Source: Mycobacterium florentinum (GTDB lineage Bacteria > Actinomycetota > Actinomycetes > Mycobacteriales > Mycobacteriaceae). Taken from it: a stretch of 64,000 nt of DNA. The DNA lies in assembly GCF_010730355.1 (NCBI RefSeq), contig NZ_AP022576.1, positions 2,418,001 to 2,482,000 on the forward strand. Reading direction: 5' to 3'. Of this stretch, positions 10,188 to 19,930 are shown piece after piece. The stretch's first letter is position 1; each line of letters begins with the position of its first letter. A program made the position numbers and the translations under genes. The notes beneath the pieces were generated by a model that saw only the letters and a program-made list of their open reading frames with translations, had not been told where the DNA came from and made no database searches.

Positions 10188-11030
10188 GTGACGACTCGTG
10201 CGCCGATCCACCAGGGTTCTGGAGAGCCGGTACTGCTGCTGCACCCGTTCCTGATGTCCCAGACGGTATGGGAAGGGGTGGCCCGGCAGCTGTCCGATAC
10301 CGGGCGCTACGAGGTATTCGCCCCGACGATGGCCGGCCACAACGGCGGCCCGCACGCGGGCACCTGGCTGCTGAGCTCGTCGGTGCTGGCCGATCACGTC
10401 GAACGCCAGCTCGACCAGATGGGGTGGGACACCGCTCACATCGTGGGCAACTCGCTGGGCGGCTGGGTCGCCTTCGAACTGGAGCGGCGGGGCCGGGCCC
10501 GTACCGTCACCGGCGTCGCCGCCGCGGGCGGTTGGACCCGCTGGAGCCCGGTGAAATTCGAGGTCATCGGCAAGTTCGTGGCCGGCATGCCGGTCTTGGC
10601 GCTGACCCGACTGCTGGGCCAGCGCACGCTGCGGCTGCCGTATAGCCGCCGGCTGGCCACCCTGCCGCTCAGCGGGGCGGCGGACGGGATCAGCGAGCGC
10701 CAGCTGTCCGGCATAGTGGATGACGCCGCGCACTGCCCGGCCTACTTCCAGCTGCTGGTCAAGGCACTGCTGCAGCCCGGGTTGATGGAGTTGGCGCAGA
10801 CCGCGGTGCCCGCTCACCTGGTGTTGTGCGAGAAGGACCGCGTCGTGCCGCCGAGCAGGTTCAGCCGGCATTTCACCGACTTGCTGCCGGCCGACACCAG
10901 AATCACCCGGCTCGACGGCGTCGGGCACGTTCCGATGTTCGAGGCACCCGGACGGGTGACCGAGGTCATCTCCGGATTCATCGACGACTGCACCCGGCCG
11001 GCGCGGGTCGTCGACCCGCCGGCCAGCTAG
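10188..11030 (+). CDS. Alpha/beta hydrolase
   Basis: The 280-residue alpha/beta-fold hydrolase has the nucleophile elbow GNSLGG with S89, a late Asp in LVLCEKDRVVPP and the catalytic His in GVGHVPMFE. The LLLHPFL segment near residue 17 forms the oxyanion region. The substrate is unknown. GTG at 10188 is used because earlier starts would run through the trpS promoter. By position it matches Rv3337-Rv3338, which I recall as two separate frames in M. tuberculosis; here it is one intact gene. It is convergent with icd1, three bases apart. Confidence 0.88.
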   Translation: MTTRAPIHQGSGEPVLLLHPFLMSQTVWEGVARQLSDTGRYEVFAPTMAGHNGGPHAGTWLLSSSVLADHVERQLDQMGWDTAHIVGNSLGGWVAFELERRGRARTVTGVAAAGGWTRWSPVKFEVIGKFVAGMPVLALTRLLGQRTLRLPYSRRLATLPLSGAADGISERQLSGIVDDAAHCPAYFQLLVKALLQPGLMELAQTAVPAHLVLCEKDRVVPPSRFSRHFTDLLPADTRITRLDGVGHVPMFEAPGRVTEVISGFIDDCTRPARVVDPPAS

Positions 11031-11033
11031 GCC

Positions 11034-12251
11034 CTAGGCGAGCGCCTTCTCCAGGTTCTCGGCGATCGAGCCGAGGAACTCCTCGCTTTGCTGCCACTGC
11101 TGATCGGGCCCGATCAGAATCGCGAGGTCCTTGGTCATCTTCCCGCTCTCGACGGTGCCGATGACGACCTCTTCCAGCTTCTGCCCGAAGCCGATCACCT
11201 CGGGGGTGTTGTCCAGCTTGCCGCGGTGCTGCAGTCCCCGCGTCCAGGCGAAGATCGAGGCGATCGGGTTCGTGGATGTCGGCTTGCCGGCCTGATACTG
11301 CCGGTAGTGCCGGGTGACGGTGCCGTGCGCGGCCTCGGCCTCCACCGTCCTGCCGTCGGCGGTCATCAGCACCGAGGTCATCAGCCCCAGCGAGCCGTAA
11401 CCCTGTGCGACGGTGTCGGACTGGACGTCGCCGTCGTAGTTCTTACAGGCCCAGACGTAGCCGCCGTCCCACTTCAGGCAGGCGGCCACCATGTCATCGA
11501 TCAGCCGGTGCTCGTAGGTCAGGCCTTCGGCCTCGAACTGCTCCTTGAACTCCTCGTCGTAGATACGCTGGAATTCGTCTTTGAACATGCCGTCGTAGGC
11601 CTTGAGGATGGTGTTCTTCGTAGACAGGTACACCGGCCATTTGGCGTTGAGCCCGTAAGCGAATGAGGCCCGCGCGAAGTCGCGGATGGAGTCCCGGAAG
11701 TTGTACATCCCCATTACGACGCCGCCGTCCTCGGGGATGTCCACCATCTCGTGCACGATCGGCTCACCACCGTCCGCGGGCGTGAACGTTATCGCCACAG
11801 TGCCGGGTTTCTCGACCTTGAAGTTTGTGGACCGGTACTGGTCGCCGAATGCGTGACGGCCGATGACGATCGGCTTGGTCCAGCCCGGAACCAGGCGCGG
11901 GACGTTCGAGATCACGATCGGCTCGCGGAAGATGGTGCCGCCCAGGATGTTTCGGATCGTCCCATTCGGCGAGAGCCACATCTTCTTCAGGTTGAACTCT
12001 TGGACACGCGCCTCGTCGGGGGTGATCGTCGCGCACTTGACGCCCACGCCGTGCTTCTTGATGGCATACGCCGCGTCGATCGTCACCTGGTCGTCGGTGC
12101 GATCGCGGTACTCGATGCCCAGGTCGTAGTACTCCAAGTTGATGTCGAGGTGCGGCAGGATCAGCATGTCCTTGATCAGCTTCCAGATGACACGGGTCAT
12201 CTCGTCGCCATCGAGTTCGACTACCGGGCCTCGAACTTTGATCTTGGACAT
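11034..12251 (-). CDS. icd1: Isocitrate dehydrogenase, NADP-dependent, homodimeric type
   Basis: This 405-residue enzyme oxidises isocitrate to 2-oxoglutarate with NADP in the TCA cycle. It is the eukaryote-like homodimeric type, as shown by [14 protein letters not shown] near the N-terminus, the [12 protein letters not shown] substrate loop, and [11 protein letters not shown] for cofactor binding. It follows icd2 by 15 bases on the same strand, so the two are probably co-transcribed. It corresponds to Rv3339c. Confidence 0.97.
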   Translation of the reverse strand: MSKIKVRGPVVELDGDEMTRVIWKLIKDMLILPHLDINLEYYDLGIEYRDRTDDQVTIDAAYAIKKHGVGVKCATITPDEARVQEFNLKKMWLSPNGTIRNILGGTIFREPIVISNVPRLVPGWTKPIVIGRHAFGDQYRSTNFKVEKPGTVAITFTPADGGEPIVHEMVDIPEDGGVVMGMYNFRDSIRDFARASFAYGLNAKWPVYLSTKNTILKAYDGMFKDEFQRIYDEEFKEQFEAEGLTYEHRLIDDMVAACLKWDGGYVWACKNYDGDVQSDTVAQGYGSLGLMTSVLMTADGRTVEAEAAHGTVTRHYRQYQAGKPTSTNPIASIFAWTRGLQHRGKLDNTPEVIGFGQKLEEVVIGTVESGKMTKDLAILIGPDQQWQQSEEFLGSIAENLEKALA

Positions 12252-12266
12252 CAGCGTCGACGCGGC

Positions 12267-14504
12267 TCAGTCCTGCGAAGCCGCTAGAGATTCATTGAAC
12301 TTCTTGCTCGGCCGCATCACTGCAGTCGTCTTCTCGTTGTCCGGCTGATAGTAGCCGCCGATGTCGACCGTTTCGCCCTGCACCATTGCCATTTCGGCGA
12401 TGATGGCCTCCTCGTTCTTGCTCAACGAGTCGGCCAGCGCGGCAAAGTGCTTGCGCAATTCTTCGTCATCGCCTTGCGCGGCAAGTTCCTCGGCCCAGTA
12501 CAGCGCCAGATAGAACTGGCTGCCGCGGTTGTCGAGCTCACCGGTCTTGCGTGACGGACTCTTGTTGTTGTCCAACAACTTGCCGATCGCGGCGTCCAAT
12601 GTCTTGCCCAGCAGCTTGGCGCGCTCGTTGTCGGTCTTGATTCCGAGGTCCTCGAAACATGCTCCGAGAGCAAGGAACTCGCCAAGGGAATCCCAGCGCA
12701 GGTGGTTCTCCTCGACGAGCTGGTGGACGTGCTTGGGCGCCGAACCGCCCGCGCCGGTTTCATACATTCCGCCGCCGGCCATCAATGGCACGATGGACAG
12801 CATCTTGGCGCTGGTGCCCAGCTCCAGGATCGGGAACAGGTCGGTGAGGTAGTCGCGCAGGATGTTTCCGGTCGCGGCGATGGTGTCTTGCCCGCGCATG
12901 GCGCGCTCGATCGTGTGCCGCATGGCGCGTTCCTGCGACATGGTCTGGATGTCGAGGCCCTCGGTGTCGTGGTCGGCCAGGTAGGTGTTGACCTTCTTGC
13001 GCAATTCGTTCTCGTGCGGTCGCTCCTGGTCCAGCCAGAACACCACCGGCATGCCCGAGTTGCGCGCCCGGGTGACGGCCAGCTTGACCCAGTCCCGGAT
13101 CGCTTCGTCCCGCACGATGGGCATGCGCCAGATGTCGCCTTCTTCCACGTTCTGCGAAAGCAGCACATCGCCCGTGTCGAGGTCGACGATGTTGGCGACG
13201 CCGTCCTCGGGGATCTCGAACGTCTTGTCGTGCGAGCCGTACTCTTCGGCCTGCTGCGCCATCAGGCCGACGTTGGGGACGGTGCCCATCGTGGTCGGAT
13301 CGAATTGCCCGTGGGTCTTACAGAAGTTGATGATCTCCTGGTAGATGCGGGCAAAAGTCGACTCCGGGTTGACGGCCTTGGTGTCCTTCGGCCGCCCGTC
13401 GGCGCCGTACATCTTGCCGCCGGCGCGGATCATCGCCGGCATCGACGCATCCACGATCACGTCGCTGGGCGAGTGAAAGTTGCTGATGCCCTTGGCCGAA
13501 TCGACCATCGCCAACTCGGGGCGGTGTTCGTGGCAGGCGTGCAGGTCGCGGATGATCTCGTCGTGCTGCGAGGCCGGCAGCGACTCGATCTTGTCGTACA
13601 GATCGACCAGACCGTTGTTGACGTTGACGCCGAGTTCGTCGAACAGCGCCTGATGCTTGGCGAAGGCGTCCTTGTAGAAGACCTTCACGGCGTGGCCGAA
13701 GACGATCGGGTGCGAGACCTTCATCATCGTCGCCTTGACGTGCAGCGAGAACATCACGCCGGTCTTGTAGGCGTCGTCGATCTCGGCTTCGTAGAACTCG
13801 CAGAGCGCCTTGCGGCTCATGAACATGCTGTCGATGATGTCGCCGTCGCGCAGCGACACCGTGGGCTTGAGCACGATCTTCTTGCCGCTCTTGGTCTCCA
13901 GCTCCATCTTCACGCTGCGCCCGCGATCCAGCGTCATCGACTTCTCACCGTGATAGAAGTCGCCGTGCTTCATGGTCGCGACGTGGGTGCGCGACGCCTG
14001 TGACCAGGTCCCCATACTGTGCGGGTGCTTGCGCGCGTACTCCTTGACGGCGTTGGGCGCCCGGCGGTCCGAGTTGCCCTGCCGCAGCACCGGGTTGACC
14101 GCGCTACCAAGGCATTTCGAATAACGCTCGCGAATTTCCTTGTCCTCGTCGGTCTTCGGGCTCTGCGGATAGTCCGGAATCTTGTATCCCTTGCCCTGCA
14201 GCTCCTTGATCGCGGCGACCAGCTGAGGGACCGAGGCGCTGATGTTGGGCAGCTTGATGATGTTGGTGTCCGGCAGCTTCGTCAGCCGGCCCAGTTCGGC
14301 CAGGTTGTCCGGCACCCGTTGCTCTTCGGTCAGGTGCTCGGGGAACTCGGCGAGGATCCGGGCGGCCACCGAGATGTCGCTTGTCTTGATCTCGATACCC
14401 GCCGGTTCGGCGAAAGCCCGCACGATCGGCAGGAACGCGTAGGTCGCCAGCAACGGCGCCTCATCGGTCAGCGTGTAGATGACGGTCGGCTTTTCGGCGC
14501 TCAC
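12267..14504 (-). CDS. icd2: Isocitrate dehydrogenase, NADP-dependent, monomeric type
   Basis: The 745-residue enzyme belongs to the monomeric isocitrate dehydrogenase family, which is unrelated in sequence to Icd1 but catalyses the same reaction. Family marks are [18 protein letters not shown] at the N-terminus, the NSDRRAP substrate loop, GDFYHGEKS, and [14 protein letters not shown]. The length is as expected. In M. tuberculosis the homologue is Rv0066c, far from icd1; here it lies directly upstream of icd1. It diverges from the riboswitch-controlled met genes across a 290-base region. Confidence 0.96.
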   Translation of the reverse strand: MSAEKPTVIYTLTDEAPLLATYAFLPIVRAFAEPAGIEIKTSDISVAARILAEFPEHLTEEQRVPDNLAELGRLTKLPDTNIIKLPNISASVPQLVAAIKELQGKGYKIPDYPQSPKTDEDKEIRERYSKCLGSAVNPVLRQGNSDRRAPNAVKEYARKHPHSMGTWSQASRTHVATMKHGDFYHGEKSMTLDRGRSVKMELETKSGKKIVLKPTVSLRDGDIIDSMFMSRKALCEFYEAEIDDAYKTGVMFSLHVKATMMKVSHPIVFGHAVKVFYKDAFAKHQALFDELGVNVNNGLVDLYDKIESLPASQHDEIIRDLHACHEHRPELAMVDSAKGISNFHSPSDVIVDASMPAMIRAGGKMYGADGRPKDTKAVNPESTFARIYQEIINFCKTHGQFDPTTMGTVPNVGLMAQQAEEYGSHDKTFEIPEDGVANIVDLDTGDVLLSQNVEEGDIWRMPIVRDEAIRDWVKLAVTRARNSGMPVVFWLDQERPHENELRKKVNTYLADHDTEGLDIQTMSQERAMRHTIERAMRGQDTIAATGNILRDYLTDLFPILELGTSAKMLSIVPLMAGGGMYETGAGGSAPKHVHQLVEENHLRWDSLGEFLALGACFEDLGIKTDNERAKLLGKTLDAAIGKLLDNNKSPSRKTGELDNRGSQFYLALYWAEELAAQGDDEELRKHFAALADSLSKNEEAIIAEMAMVQGETVDIGGYYQPDNEKTTAVMRPSKKFNESLAASQD

Positions 14505-14594
14505 GGACGGTCCCTCTCCCGGTCAGATTTTGGGGGGCTCAGCGTTATCATTTGCCACGTTATCAAGGGTGTTTGAGCAGGTGTCGACCTGGCA

Positions 14595-14620
14595 TTGGCA
14601 TCCGGTCGGCACAGTAAGAT
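14595..14620 (+). promoter_or_regulatory. Candidate promoter of the met operon
   Basis: TAAGAT (14615-14620) is a plausible -10 hexamer and TTGGCA (14595-14600) a weak -35 at a short 14-base spacing. Transcription would then begin around 14627, just before the riboswitch. The rest of 14505-14632 presumably holds the icd2 promoter, but I see no clear motif for it. Confidence 0.35.
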
Positions 14621-14632
14621 AGTCTTCGTATT

Positions 14633-14755
14633 GGTCATGAGCGCCAGCGTCAAGCCCCGGCTCGCTGGCCGGCAACCCTCCAACCGCGGTGGGGTGCTCC
14701 GGGTGAAGACCAGGTTGAGTAGCCAAAGCACCGGCTATCCGGCAAGCGCGGGTCC
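14633..14755 (+). promoter_or_regulatory. SAM-IV riboswitch
   Basis: The leader before the met genes matches the SAM-IV aptamer of Actinobacteria. GGTC (14633-14636) pairs with GACC (14708-14711) to close the core; the core contains AGCGTCAAGCCCCGG, GGCAACCCTCCAACC and GGTGGGGTGCTCCGGGTGA. An outer hairpin GTAGCC/GGCTAT (14720-14736) follows, with CGGCAAGCGCGGGTC ending the aptamer. Binding of S-adenosylmethionine is expected to switch off the downstream gene. The same riboswitch class is known before Rv3340. Confidence 0.92.
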
Positions 14756-14786
14756 GCCATGACGGGCCCCTGAGCCAGACAGGGGA
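14750..14786 (+). promoter_or_regulatory. Riboswitch expression platform (Shine-Dalgarno sequester and competing stem)
   Basis: CCCCT (14767-14771) can pair with AGGGG (14781-14785), which is the Shine-Dalgarno sequence eight or nine bases before the ATG at 14795. A competing stem forms between GGGTCC (14750-14755, the 3' end of the aptamer) and GGGCCC (14764-14769). The two stems share bases 14767-14769 and exclude each other, which suggests translational control by SAM. Confidence 0.6.
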
Positions 14787-14794
14787 CGCTTCCC

Positions 14795-16138
14795 ATGAGC
14801 GATGAGAACAGCAACGACACCGATCCGATCGCGCATTGGTCGTTCGAGACCAAGCAGATTCACGCCGGTCAGCAGCCCGACCCGGCCACCAACGCACGCG
14901 CGCTGCCGATCTACCAGACCACGTCCTACGTCTTCGACGACACCACCCACGCCGCCGCCCTATTCGGGCTCGAGGTCCCGGGCAACATCTACACCCGGAT
15001 CGGAAACCCGACCACCGACGTTGTCGAACAGCGCATCGCCGCGCTCGAGGGCGGCGTCGCGGCGCTGTTCTTGAGCTCCGGACAGGCTGCTGAGACATTT
15101 GCCATATTGAACCTCGCATGTGCCGGCGATCACATTGTGTCCAGCCCGCGCCTCTACGGTGGCACGTACAACCTGTTCCACTACTCGCTGCCCAAGCTGG
15201 GCATCGAGGTCAGCTTTGTCGAGGATCCCGACGACCTGGACTCGTGGCAGGCCGCGGTGCGGCCCAACACCAAAGCCTTCTTCGCCGAGACGATCTCCAA
15301 CCCGCAGATAGACATCCTCGACACCCCGGGGGTCGCCGGGGTCGCCCACGCCAACGGCGTGCCGCTGATCGTCGACAACACCATTGCCACGCCGTACCTG
15401 ATCCAGCCGTTCACGCAGGGCGCCGACATCGTCGTGCACTCCGCGACCAAATACCTGGGCGGGCACGGCTCCGCGATCGCCGGGGTCGTCGTCGACGGCG
15501 GCACGTTCGACTGGACGCAGGGCCGTTTCCCCGGATTCACCACGCCCGACCCGAGCTACCACGGCGTGGTCTTCGCCGAGCTGGGGCCGCCGGCGTACGC
15601 GCTCAAGGCACGCGTGCAACTGCTGCGCGACCTCGGCTCGGCGGCGTCGCCGTTCAACGCGTTCCTGGTGGCCCAGGGCCTCGAGACGCTGAGCCTGCGA
15701 ATCGAGCGCCACGTCGCCAACGCGCAACGGGTCGCCGAATTCCTCGAGGGTCACGACGGCGTGGTGTCGGTCAACTACGCGGGACTGCCCAGCTCGCCGT
15801 GGCACGAGCGGGCAAAGAAGTTGGCCCCCAAGGGAACCGGCGCCGTGCTGGCATTCGAGCTGGCCGGCGGTATCGAGGCGGGCAAGGCGTTCGTGAACGC
15901 GCTGCAACTGCACAGCCACGTCGCCAACATCGGCGACGTGCGGTCGCTGGTGATCCACCCGGCGTCGACCACCCACGCCCAGCTCTCCCCCGAAGAGCAG
16001 CTGAGCACCGGCGTCACGCCGGGACTGGTGCGGCTGGCCGTCGGTATCGAGAACATCGACGACATCCTGGCCGACCTCGAGCTCGGGTTCGCCGCCGTCC
16101 CGACGAGCTCTGACCCGCGCTCCGTGGCGGCCTTCTGA
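14795..16138 (+). CDS. metC: O-acetylhomoserine sulfhydrylase (annotated MetC in mycobacteria; MetY type)
   Basis: The 447-residue PLP enzyme makes homocysteine from O-acetylhomoserine and sulfide in the cytosol. The PLP lysine is K219 in [26 protein letters not shown] at the N-terminus and the [10 protein letters not shown] helix are typical of the O-acetylhomoserine branch of the Cys/Met PLP family. It is translated under the SAM-IV riboswitch and followed ten bases later by metX, its substrate supplier. It matches Rv3340; metY is the more accurate name biochemically. Confidence 0.95.
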   Translation: MSDENSNDTDPIAHWSFETKQIHAGQQPDPATNARALPIYQTTSYVFDDTTHAAALFGLEVPGNIYTRIGNPTTDVVEQRIAALEGGVAALFLSSGQAAETFAILNLACAGDHIVSSPRLYGGTYNLFHYSLPKLGIEVSFVEDPDDLDSWQAAVRPNTKAFFAETISNPQIDILDTPGVAGVAHANGVPLIVDNTIATPYLIQPFTQGADIVVHSATKYLGGHGSAIAGVVVDGGTFDWTQGRFPGFTTPDPSYHGVVFAELGPPAYALKARVQLLRDLGSAASPFNAFLVAQGLETLSLRIERHVANAQRVAEFLEGHDGVVSVNYAGLPSSPWHERAKKLAPKGTGAVLAFELAGGIEAGKAFVNALQLHSHVANIGDVRSLVIHPASTTHAQLSPEEQLSTGVTPGLVRLAVGIENIDDILADLELGFAAVPTSSDPRSVAAF

Positions 16139-16148
16139 GGGACTTGGC

Positions 16149-17282
16149 ATGACAATCTCCGACGTCCCCACGCAAACGCTGCCCGCCGAAGGTGAGGTCG
16201 GGCTGGTCGATATCGGCTCGCTGACCACGGAAAGCGGCGCGGTCATCGACAACGTCTGTATCGCCGTGCAGCGCTGGGGCGAGCTGTCACCGACGCGCGA
16301 CAACGTCGTGGTGGTCCTGCACGCCCTCACCGGCGATTCCCATATCACCGGACCGGCCGGACCGGGCCACCCCACGCCCGGCTGGTGGGACGGCATCGCC
16401 GGGCCGGGCGCACCGATCGACACCAACCGCTGGTGCGCGGTGGCCACCAACGTGCTGGGCGGTTGCCGTGGCTCCACCGGGCCGAGTTCGCTTGCCCGAG
16501 ACGGAAAGCCGTGGGGCTCCAGGTTTCCGCTGATCACCGTGCGCGATCAGGTGGAGGCGGACATCGCCGCGCTGGACGCGCTGGGAATAAACCAGGTTGC
16601 CGCCGTGGTCGGCGGATCCATGGGCGGCGCACGGGCTTTGGAATGGATGGTCGGCCACCCCGACCGGGTTCGGGCCGGGTTACTGCTGGCCGTCGGGGCG
16701 CGTGCCACCGCCGACCAGATCGGCACCCAGACCACCCAGATCGCGGCGATCAAGGCCGACCCGAACTGGCAGGGCGGCGACTACCACGACACCGGGCGCA
16801 GGCCGGATGCCGGCCTGGCGATCGCCCGGCGCTTCGCCCATCTGACCTACCGTGGCGAGGCCGAACTCGACAACCGGTTCGCCAACGACGGCCAGACCGG
16901 CGAGGATCCGGCGGACGGCGGGCGCTACGCGGTGCAGAGCTACCTGGAACACCAGGGCGACAAGATCCTGGCCCGCTTCGACGCCGGCAGTTACGTGATC
17001 CTGACCGAGACGCTGAACAGCCACGACGTCGGCCGCGGCCGCGGCGGGGTCAAGAAGGCGTTGCGCCGGTGCCCGGTACCGGCCGTGGTCGGTGGCATCA
17101 CCTCCGACCGGCTCTATCCGCTGCGCTTGCAGCAGGAGATGGCCGAGTTGCTGCCCGGTTGCACCGGGCTGGCGGTTGTCGACTCCATCTGCGGACATGA
17201 CGGCTTTCTGGTGGAAACCGAAGCGGTGGGCGAATTGATCCGCGAGACACTGGATTTGGCCGCGGGCGAAGGTCAGCGGTGA
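16149..17282 (+). CDS. metX: Homoserine O-acetyltransferase
   Basis: The 377-residue alpha/beta-hydrolase-fold enzyme acetylates homoserine from acetyl-CoA, the first committed step of methionine synthesis. The triad is S157 (GGSMGGAR), D320 ([10 protein letters not shown]) and H350 (CGHDGFLVE), the numbering I recall for mycobacterial MetX (annotated metA, Rv3341). It is in an operon between metC and a methyltransferase, whose GTG start overlaps the metX stop. It should share riboswitch-dependent expression if the transcript is polycistronic. Confidence 0.96.
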   Translation: MTISDVPTQTLPAEGEVGLVDIGSLTTESGAVIDNVCIAVQRWGELSPTRDNVVVVLHALTGDSHITGPAGPGHPTPGWWDGIAGPGAPIDTNRWCAVATNVLGGCRGSTGPSSLARDGKPWGSRFPLITVRDQVEADIAALDALGINQVAAVVGGSMGGARALEWMVGHPDRVRAGLLLAVGARATADQIGTQTTQIAAIKADPNWQGGDYHDTGRRPDAGLAIARRFAHLTYRGEAELDNRFANDGQTGEDPADGGRYAVQSYLEHQGDKILARFDAGSYVILTETLNSHDVGRGRGGVKKALRRCPVPAVVGGITSDRLYPLRLQQEMAELLPGCTGLAVVDSICGHDGFLVETEAVGELIRETLDLAAGEGQR

Positions 17283-18013
17283 CCCGGTCGAGGCACGAAC
17301 AGTCGCTGTCGTTCGGTTCGGCTGCCGCAGCCTACGAGCGCGGACGTCCGTCGTATCCGCCCGAGGCCATCGACTGGTTGTTGCCCCGGGGTGCGCGTCA
17401 GGTGCTCGATCTGGGTGCGGGTACCGGCAAGCTGACCACTCGTCTGGTGGAACGCGGCCTCGACGTGGTGGCCGTGGACCCGATTCCGGACATGCTCGAA
17501 GTGCTGAGCGCCTCGCTGCCGGAGACCCGCGCGGTGCTGGGCACGGCCGAAGAGATTCCGTTGGAGGACAACAGCGTTGACGCGGTGCTGGTCGCCCAGG
17601 CGTGGCACTGGGTGGACCCGGAACGGGCGATTCCCGAGGTGGCCCGCGTGCTACGGCCCGGCGGGCGGTTGGGCCTGGTGTGGAACACCCGCGACGAGCG
17701 GCTCGGCTGGGTGCGCGAGCTCGGTCAGATCATCGGCAGCGACGGCGATGGCCACCGTTTCGACGTGACGCTGCCGCCGCCGTTTGCCGAGCGCCAGCGT
17801 CATCAGGTCGAGTGGACGAATTACCTTACGCCGCAAGCGTTGATCGATCTGGTGGCCTCGCGCAGCTACTGCATCGCCTCGCCGGCCGAGGTCCGCACGC
17901 AGACCCTGGACCAGGTGCGCGAACTGCTGGCCACCCATCCGGCGTTGGCGAACTCGACCGGGTTGGCGATGCCGTACGTCACGGTGTGCATCCGGGCGAC
18001 GCTGTCGGGTTGA
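17279..18013 (+). CDS. Class I SAM-dependent methyltransferase
   Basis: The 244-residue methyltransferase has motif [13 protein letters not shown], an acidic ribose-binding position in [10 protein letters not shown], and [10 protein letters not shown] plus [14 protein letters not shown] as later motifs (methyltransferase 11 type). The substrate is unknown. The GTG at 17279 overlaps the metX stop (GTGA), indicating coupling to the methionine operon. It is the positional match of Rv3342. Linking a SAM consumer to methionine synthesis is suggestive but not evidence of a role. Confidence 0.9.
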   Translation: MTRSRHEQSLSFGSAAAAYERGRPSYPPEAIDWLLPRGARQVLDLGAGTGKLTTRLVERGLDVVAVDPIPDMLEVLSASLPETRAVLGTAEEIPLEDNSVDAVLVAQAWHWVDPERAIPEVARVLRPGGRLGLVWNTRDERLGWVRELGQIIGSDGDGHRFDVTLPPPFAERQRHQVEWTNYLTPQALIDLVASRSYCIASPAEVRTQTLDQVRELLATHPALANSTGLAMPYVTVCIRATLSG

Positions 18014-18034
18014 AGAATCCGGGACATCTAACAA

Positions 18035-18057
18035 CCGAACTGCGTCTTAAAGTTCGG
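18035..18057 (+). terminator. Hairpin after the met operon
   Basis: CCGAAC (18035-18040) and GTTCGG (18052-18057) form a six-pair stem with an 11-base loop, 21 bases after the methyltransferase stop. There is no U-tract, so it is a weak terminator candidate. It may instead belong to the leader of the next gene. Confidence 0.35.
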
Positions 18058-18121
18058 CGTGGGTGCGTGAATCGCGCGTTGCCGCAGCTAAAGATGGTGT
18101 CGCGCAGGGTATCTTGAGCTC

Positions 18122-19504
18122 GTGCCGACGGCCGCAGAGCACGCCTCCGCGGTACAGGAGTATCCAGCCGCCAAAGTTGCGGATCCCCGGCGTCCCCGGC
18201 GTCCCCAACGTCCCCGGCGTCCCCAGCGGTGGAAGCCAATCGTGCTGCTCGCTTCGGTGGTTGGGCTGCAAAGTGCCGATGCCGGCACCGTGGGGGCGCT
18301 GGTTGTCCCACTGACGCGGTCATTGCATATCAACAACATTCAGGTAGGGCTGCTGGTGACCGTGTCGACCGGCGTCGGCGCCGTCGCCACGCTGCTTGCC
18401 GGTCCGCTTGCCGACCGCACCGTGCGGGTTCGCCTACTGTGGATGGCGCTGCTGCTGTGTTCGGCAGCGATGGCGTTGAGCGCGGCCAGCCCGAACTACG
18501 GCTGGCTGCTCGCGTGCCGGGTGGCCCTTGGTGCCGGGATCGCGGTCTCCGGGCCGGTGGTCGCCTCGCTGGTCGGGGATTACTTCAGGCCGGCCGAGCG
18601 GGGTCGTGTGTACGGGCTCGTGCTCGCCGGCGAAGGCACGTGCACGGCGATCGGGCTGCTGGTTGCGGGCGAACTCGGTGCGGTCAGCTGGCGGCTGGGC
18701 TTCGGCTGGCTGGCCGCGGTGGGTTTCATACTCAGCGTCGCGGTGGCGTGGCTGCTGCGCGAACCGCTGCGTGGCAGCCGCCTCGATGACCGGACAACGA
18801 ATTCACCGCGCGGCTCGGTCTGGCGGGAACTGCGCTGGGTGCTCTCGATCCGTACCAATGTCGTTCTGATTGCCGCGTCCTCGTTCGGCTACTTCTTCTC
18901 CACCGGGTTGAGCACCTTCGGTGTCGCGCTGCTGTGCGGCCGGTTTCAGATCGGCCAGTCGGTGGCGACCATGCTGATCGCCGTCCTCGGGGTCGGTGCG
19001 CTCACCGGCGTGCTCACCACCGGGCGCATCGCCGACCGGCTGACGGACCGGGGCCAGATCAGCGCACGGATCATGGTGGGCGGGGCGGCTTTTCTCGCCG
19101 CAGCGGTGTTCATCCTTCCGACTCTGCTCGCTGACAGCCTGCTGTTGGCACTGGTATTCGCGTTCTTCGCGGGGACCGCAATGGGTGGGGTGAACCCGCC
19201 GCTCAACGCGGCGCGGCTGGACATCGTGCATTCGCGGCGGTGGGGCACTGCGGAGGCGGTGCGCAGCACGCTGGTGTCGGTATCGACGGGGTTGGCACCG
19301 GTGGCGTTCGGCGCGGTGTCCACGGCGCTGGGCGGCACCCCAAGCGCGTTGGGCGACACCTTCCTGATCATGCTCGTCATGCTGATCGTCGCCGCCGGCC
19401 TGCTGCTGGGCCTGGCCCGCCGTACCTACCCGCGCGATGTCGCGACGGCGATGGCTTCCGAGGTGCTGACGGCCACTACCGAAACGGGGCGGGACCGAAC
19501 TTGA
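18122..19504 (+). CDS. MFS transporter with basic proline-rich N-terminus
   Basis: The 460-residue major facilitator protein has about 12 helices and the helix 2-3 loop motif GPLADRTVRVRLL. Before the first helix is a 38-residue soluble tail containing a run of P-R-R-P/Q-R-P repeats, encoded by five tandem 9-base units (18185-18229). GTG at 18122 is the only start that includes this tail; a start inside the first helix is possible if the tail is not translated. The substrate is unknown. Its end overlaps the convergent PNPOx gene by 29 bases. In M. tuberculosis this interval holds PPE/PE_PGRS genes instead. Confidence 0.87.
   Translation: MPTAAEHASAVQEYPAAKVADPRRPRRPQRPRRPQRWKPIVLLASVVGLQSADAGTVGALVVPLTRSLHINNIQVGLLVTVSTGVGAVATLLAGPLADRTVRVRLLWMALLLCSAAMALSAASPNYGWLLACRVALGAGIAVSGPVVASLVGDYFRPAERGRVYGLVLAGEGTCTAIGLLVAGELGAVSWRLGFGWLAAVGFILSVAVAWLLREPLRGSRLDDRTTNSPRGSVWRELRWVLSIRTNVVLIAASSFGYFFSTGLSTFGVALLCGRFQIGQSVATMLIAVLGVGALTGVLTTGRIADRLTDRGQISARIMVGGAAFLAAAVFILPTLLADSLLLALVFAFFAGTAMGGVNPPLNAARLDIVHSRRWGTAEAVRSTLVSVSTGLAPVAFGAVSTALGGTPSALGDTFLIMLVMLIVAAGLLLGLARRTYPRDVATAMASEVLTATTETGRDRT
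18185..18229 (+). repeat. Five tandem 9-base coding repeats (CCCCGGCGT-like)
   Basis: CCCCGGCGT is repeated five times with changes in the third and fifth copies. It encodes alternating P-R-R and P-Q-R triplets in the N-terminal tail of the MFS protein. The unit length is a multiple of three, so copy-number changes would keep the frame. Confidence 0.8.
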
Positions 19505-19892
19505 ACCGGCGCCCGGAGATCTCGATGGGGATCACCCGGACGAAGTGCGGCTTTACCGTCGCCGGCCACGTCATCAACGGAGCTTCCTCGGCGTCGAGGA
19601 TCTCGTCGGCGGCCGTTAGTAGATGTGCCCTGCCGTGGATGATCACGCTCCACCCCTCGACATCAGTGTGGCCGTCAGCCTCGAAAGCTATCTCGTCGCT
19701 CATGACGGCGTGGTAGAGCTTGGTACCCGGGGCAGTTCGGAAGACCAGCGTCCGGCGCTGGGTGATGAAGTTGATCGGAAAGATTTCGGCCCGGCGGCCC
19801 GTCACCACGACAAATCGGCCTAAGGCCACGCTCGATAGCAGGTCCCAGCTGTCTTCCTCGCTGAGCACCGTCACCGGATCGTCTGCAGGCAT
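19476..19892 (-). CDS. Pyridoxamine 5'-phosphate oxidase-like flavin-binding protein
   Basis: The 138-residue protein has the split-barrel PNPOx-like fold pattern: GRFVVVTGRRAEIFPINF, a TLVFRTAPGTKLYHAV strand-helix, EGWSVIIHGRAHLL and a C-terminal FVRVIPIEISGRRF. Members bind FMN or F420; which one cannot be read here. ATG at 19892 gives a standard N-terminus (DPVTVLSEEDSWDLL). It overlaps the end of the convergent MFS gene by 29 bases and lies 38 bases downstream of the stop of the flavin oxidase on the same strand. Confidence 0.85.
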   Translation of the reverse strand: MPADDPVTVLSEEDSWDLLSSVALGRFVVVTGRRAEIFPINFITQRRTLVFRTAPGTKLYHAVMSDEIAFEADGHTDVEGWSVIIHGRAHLLTAADEILDAEEAPLMTWPATVKPHFVRVIPIEISGRRFKFGPAPFR

Positions 19893-19930
19893 GGCTCAGC
19901 CTAACCCCGGCGGCGATTCCGTCGGAGGTT

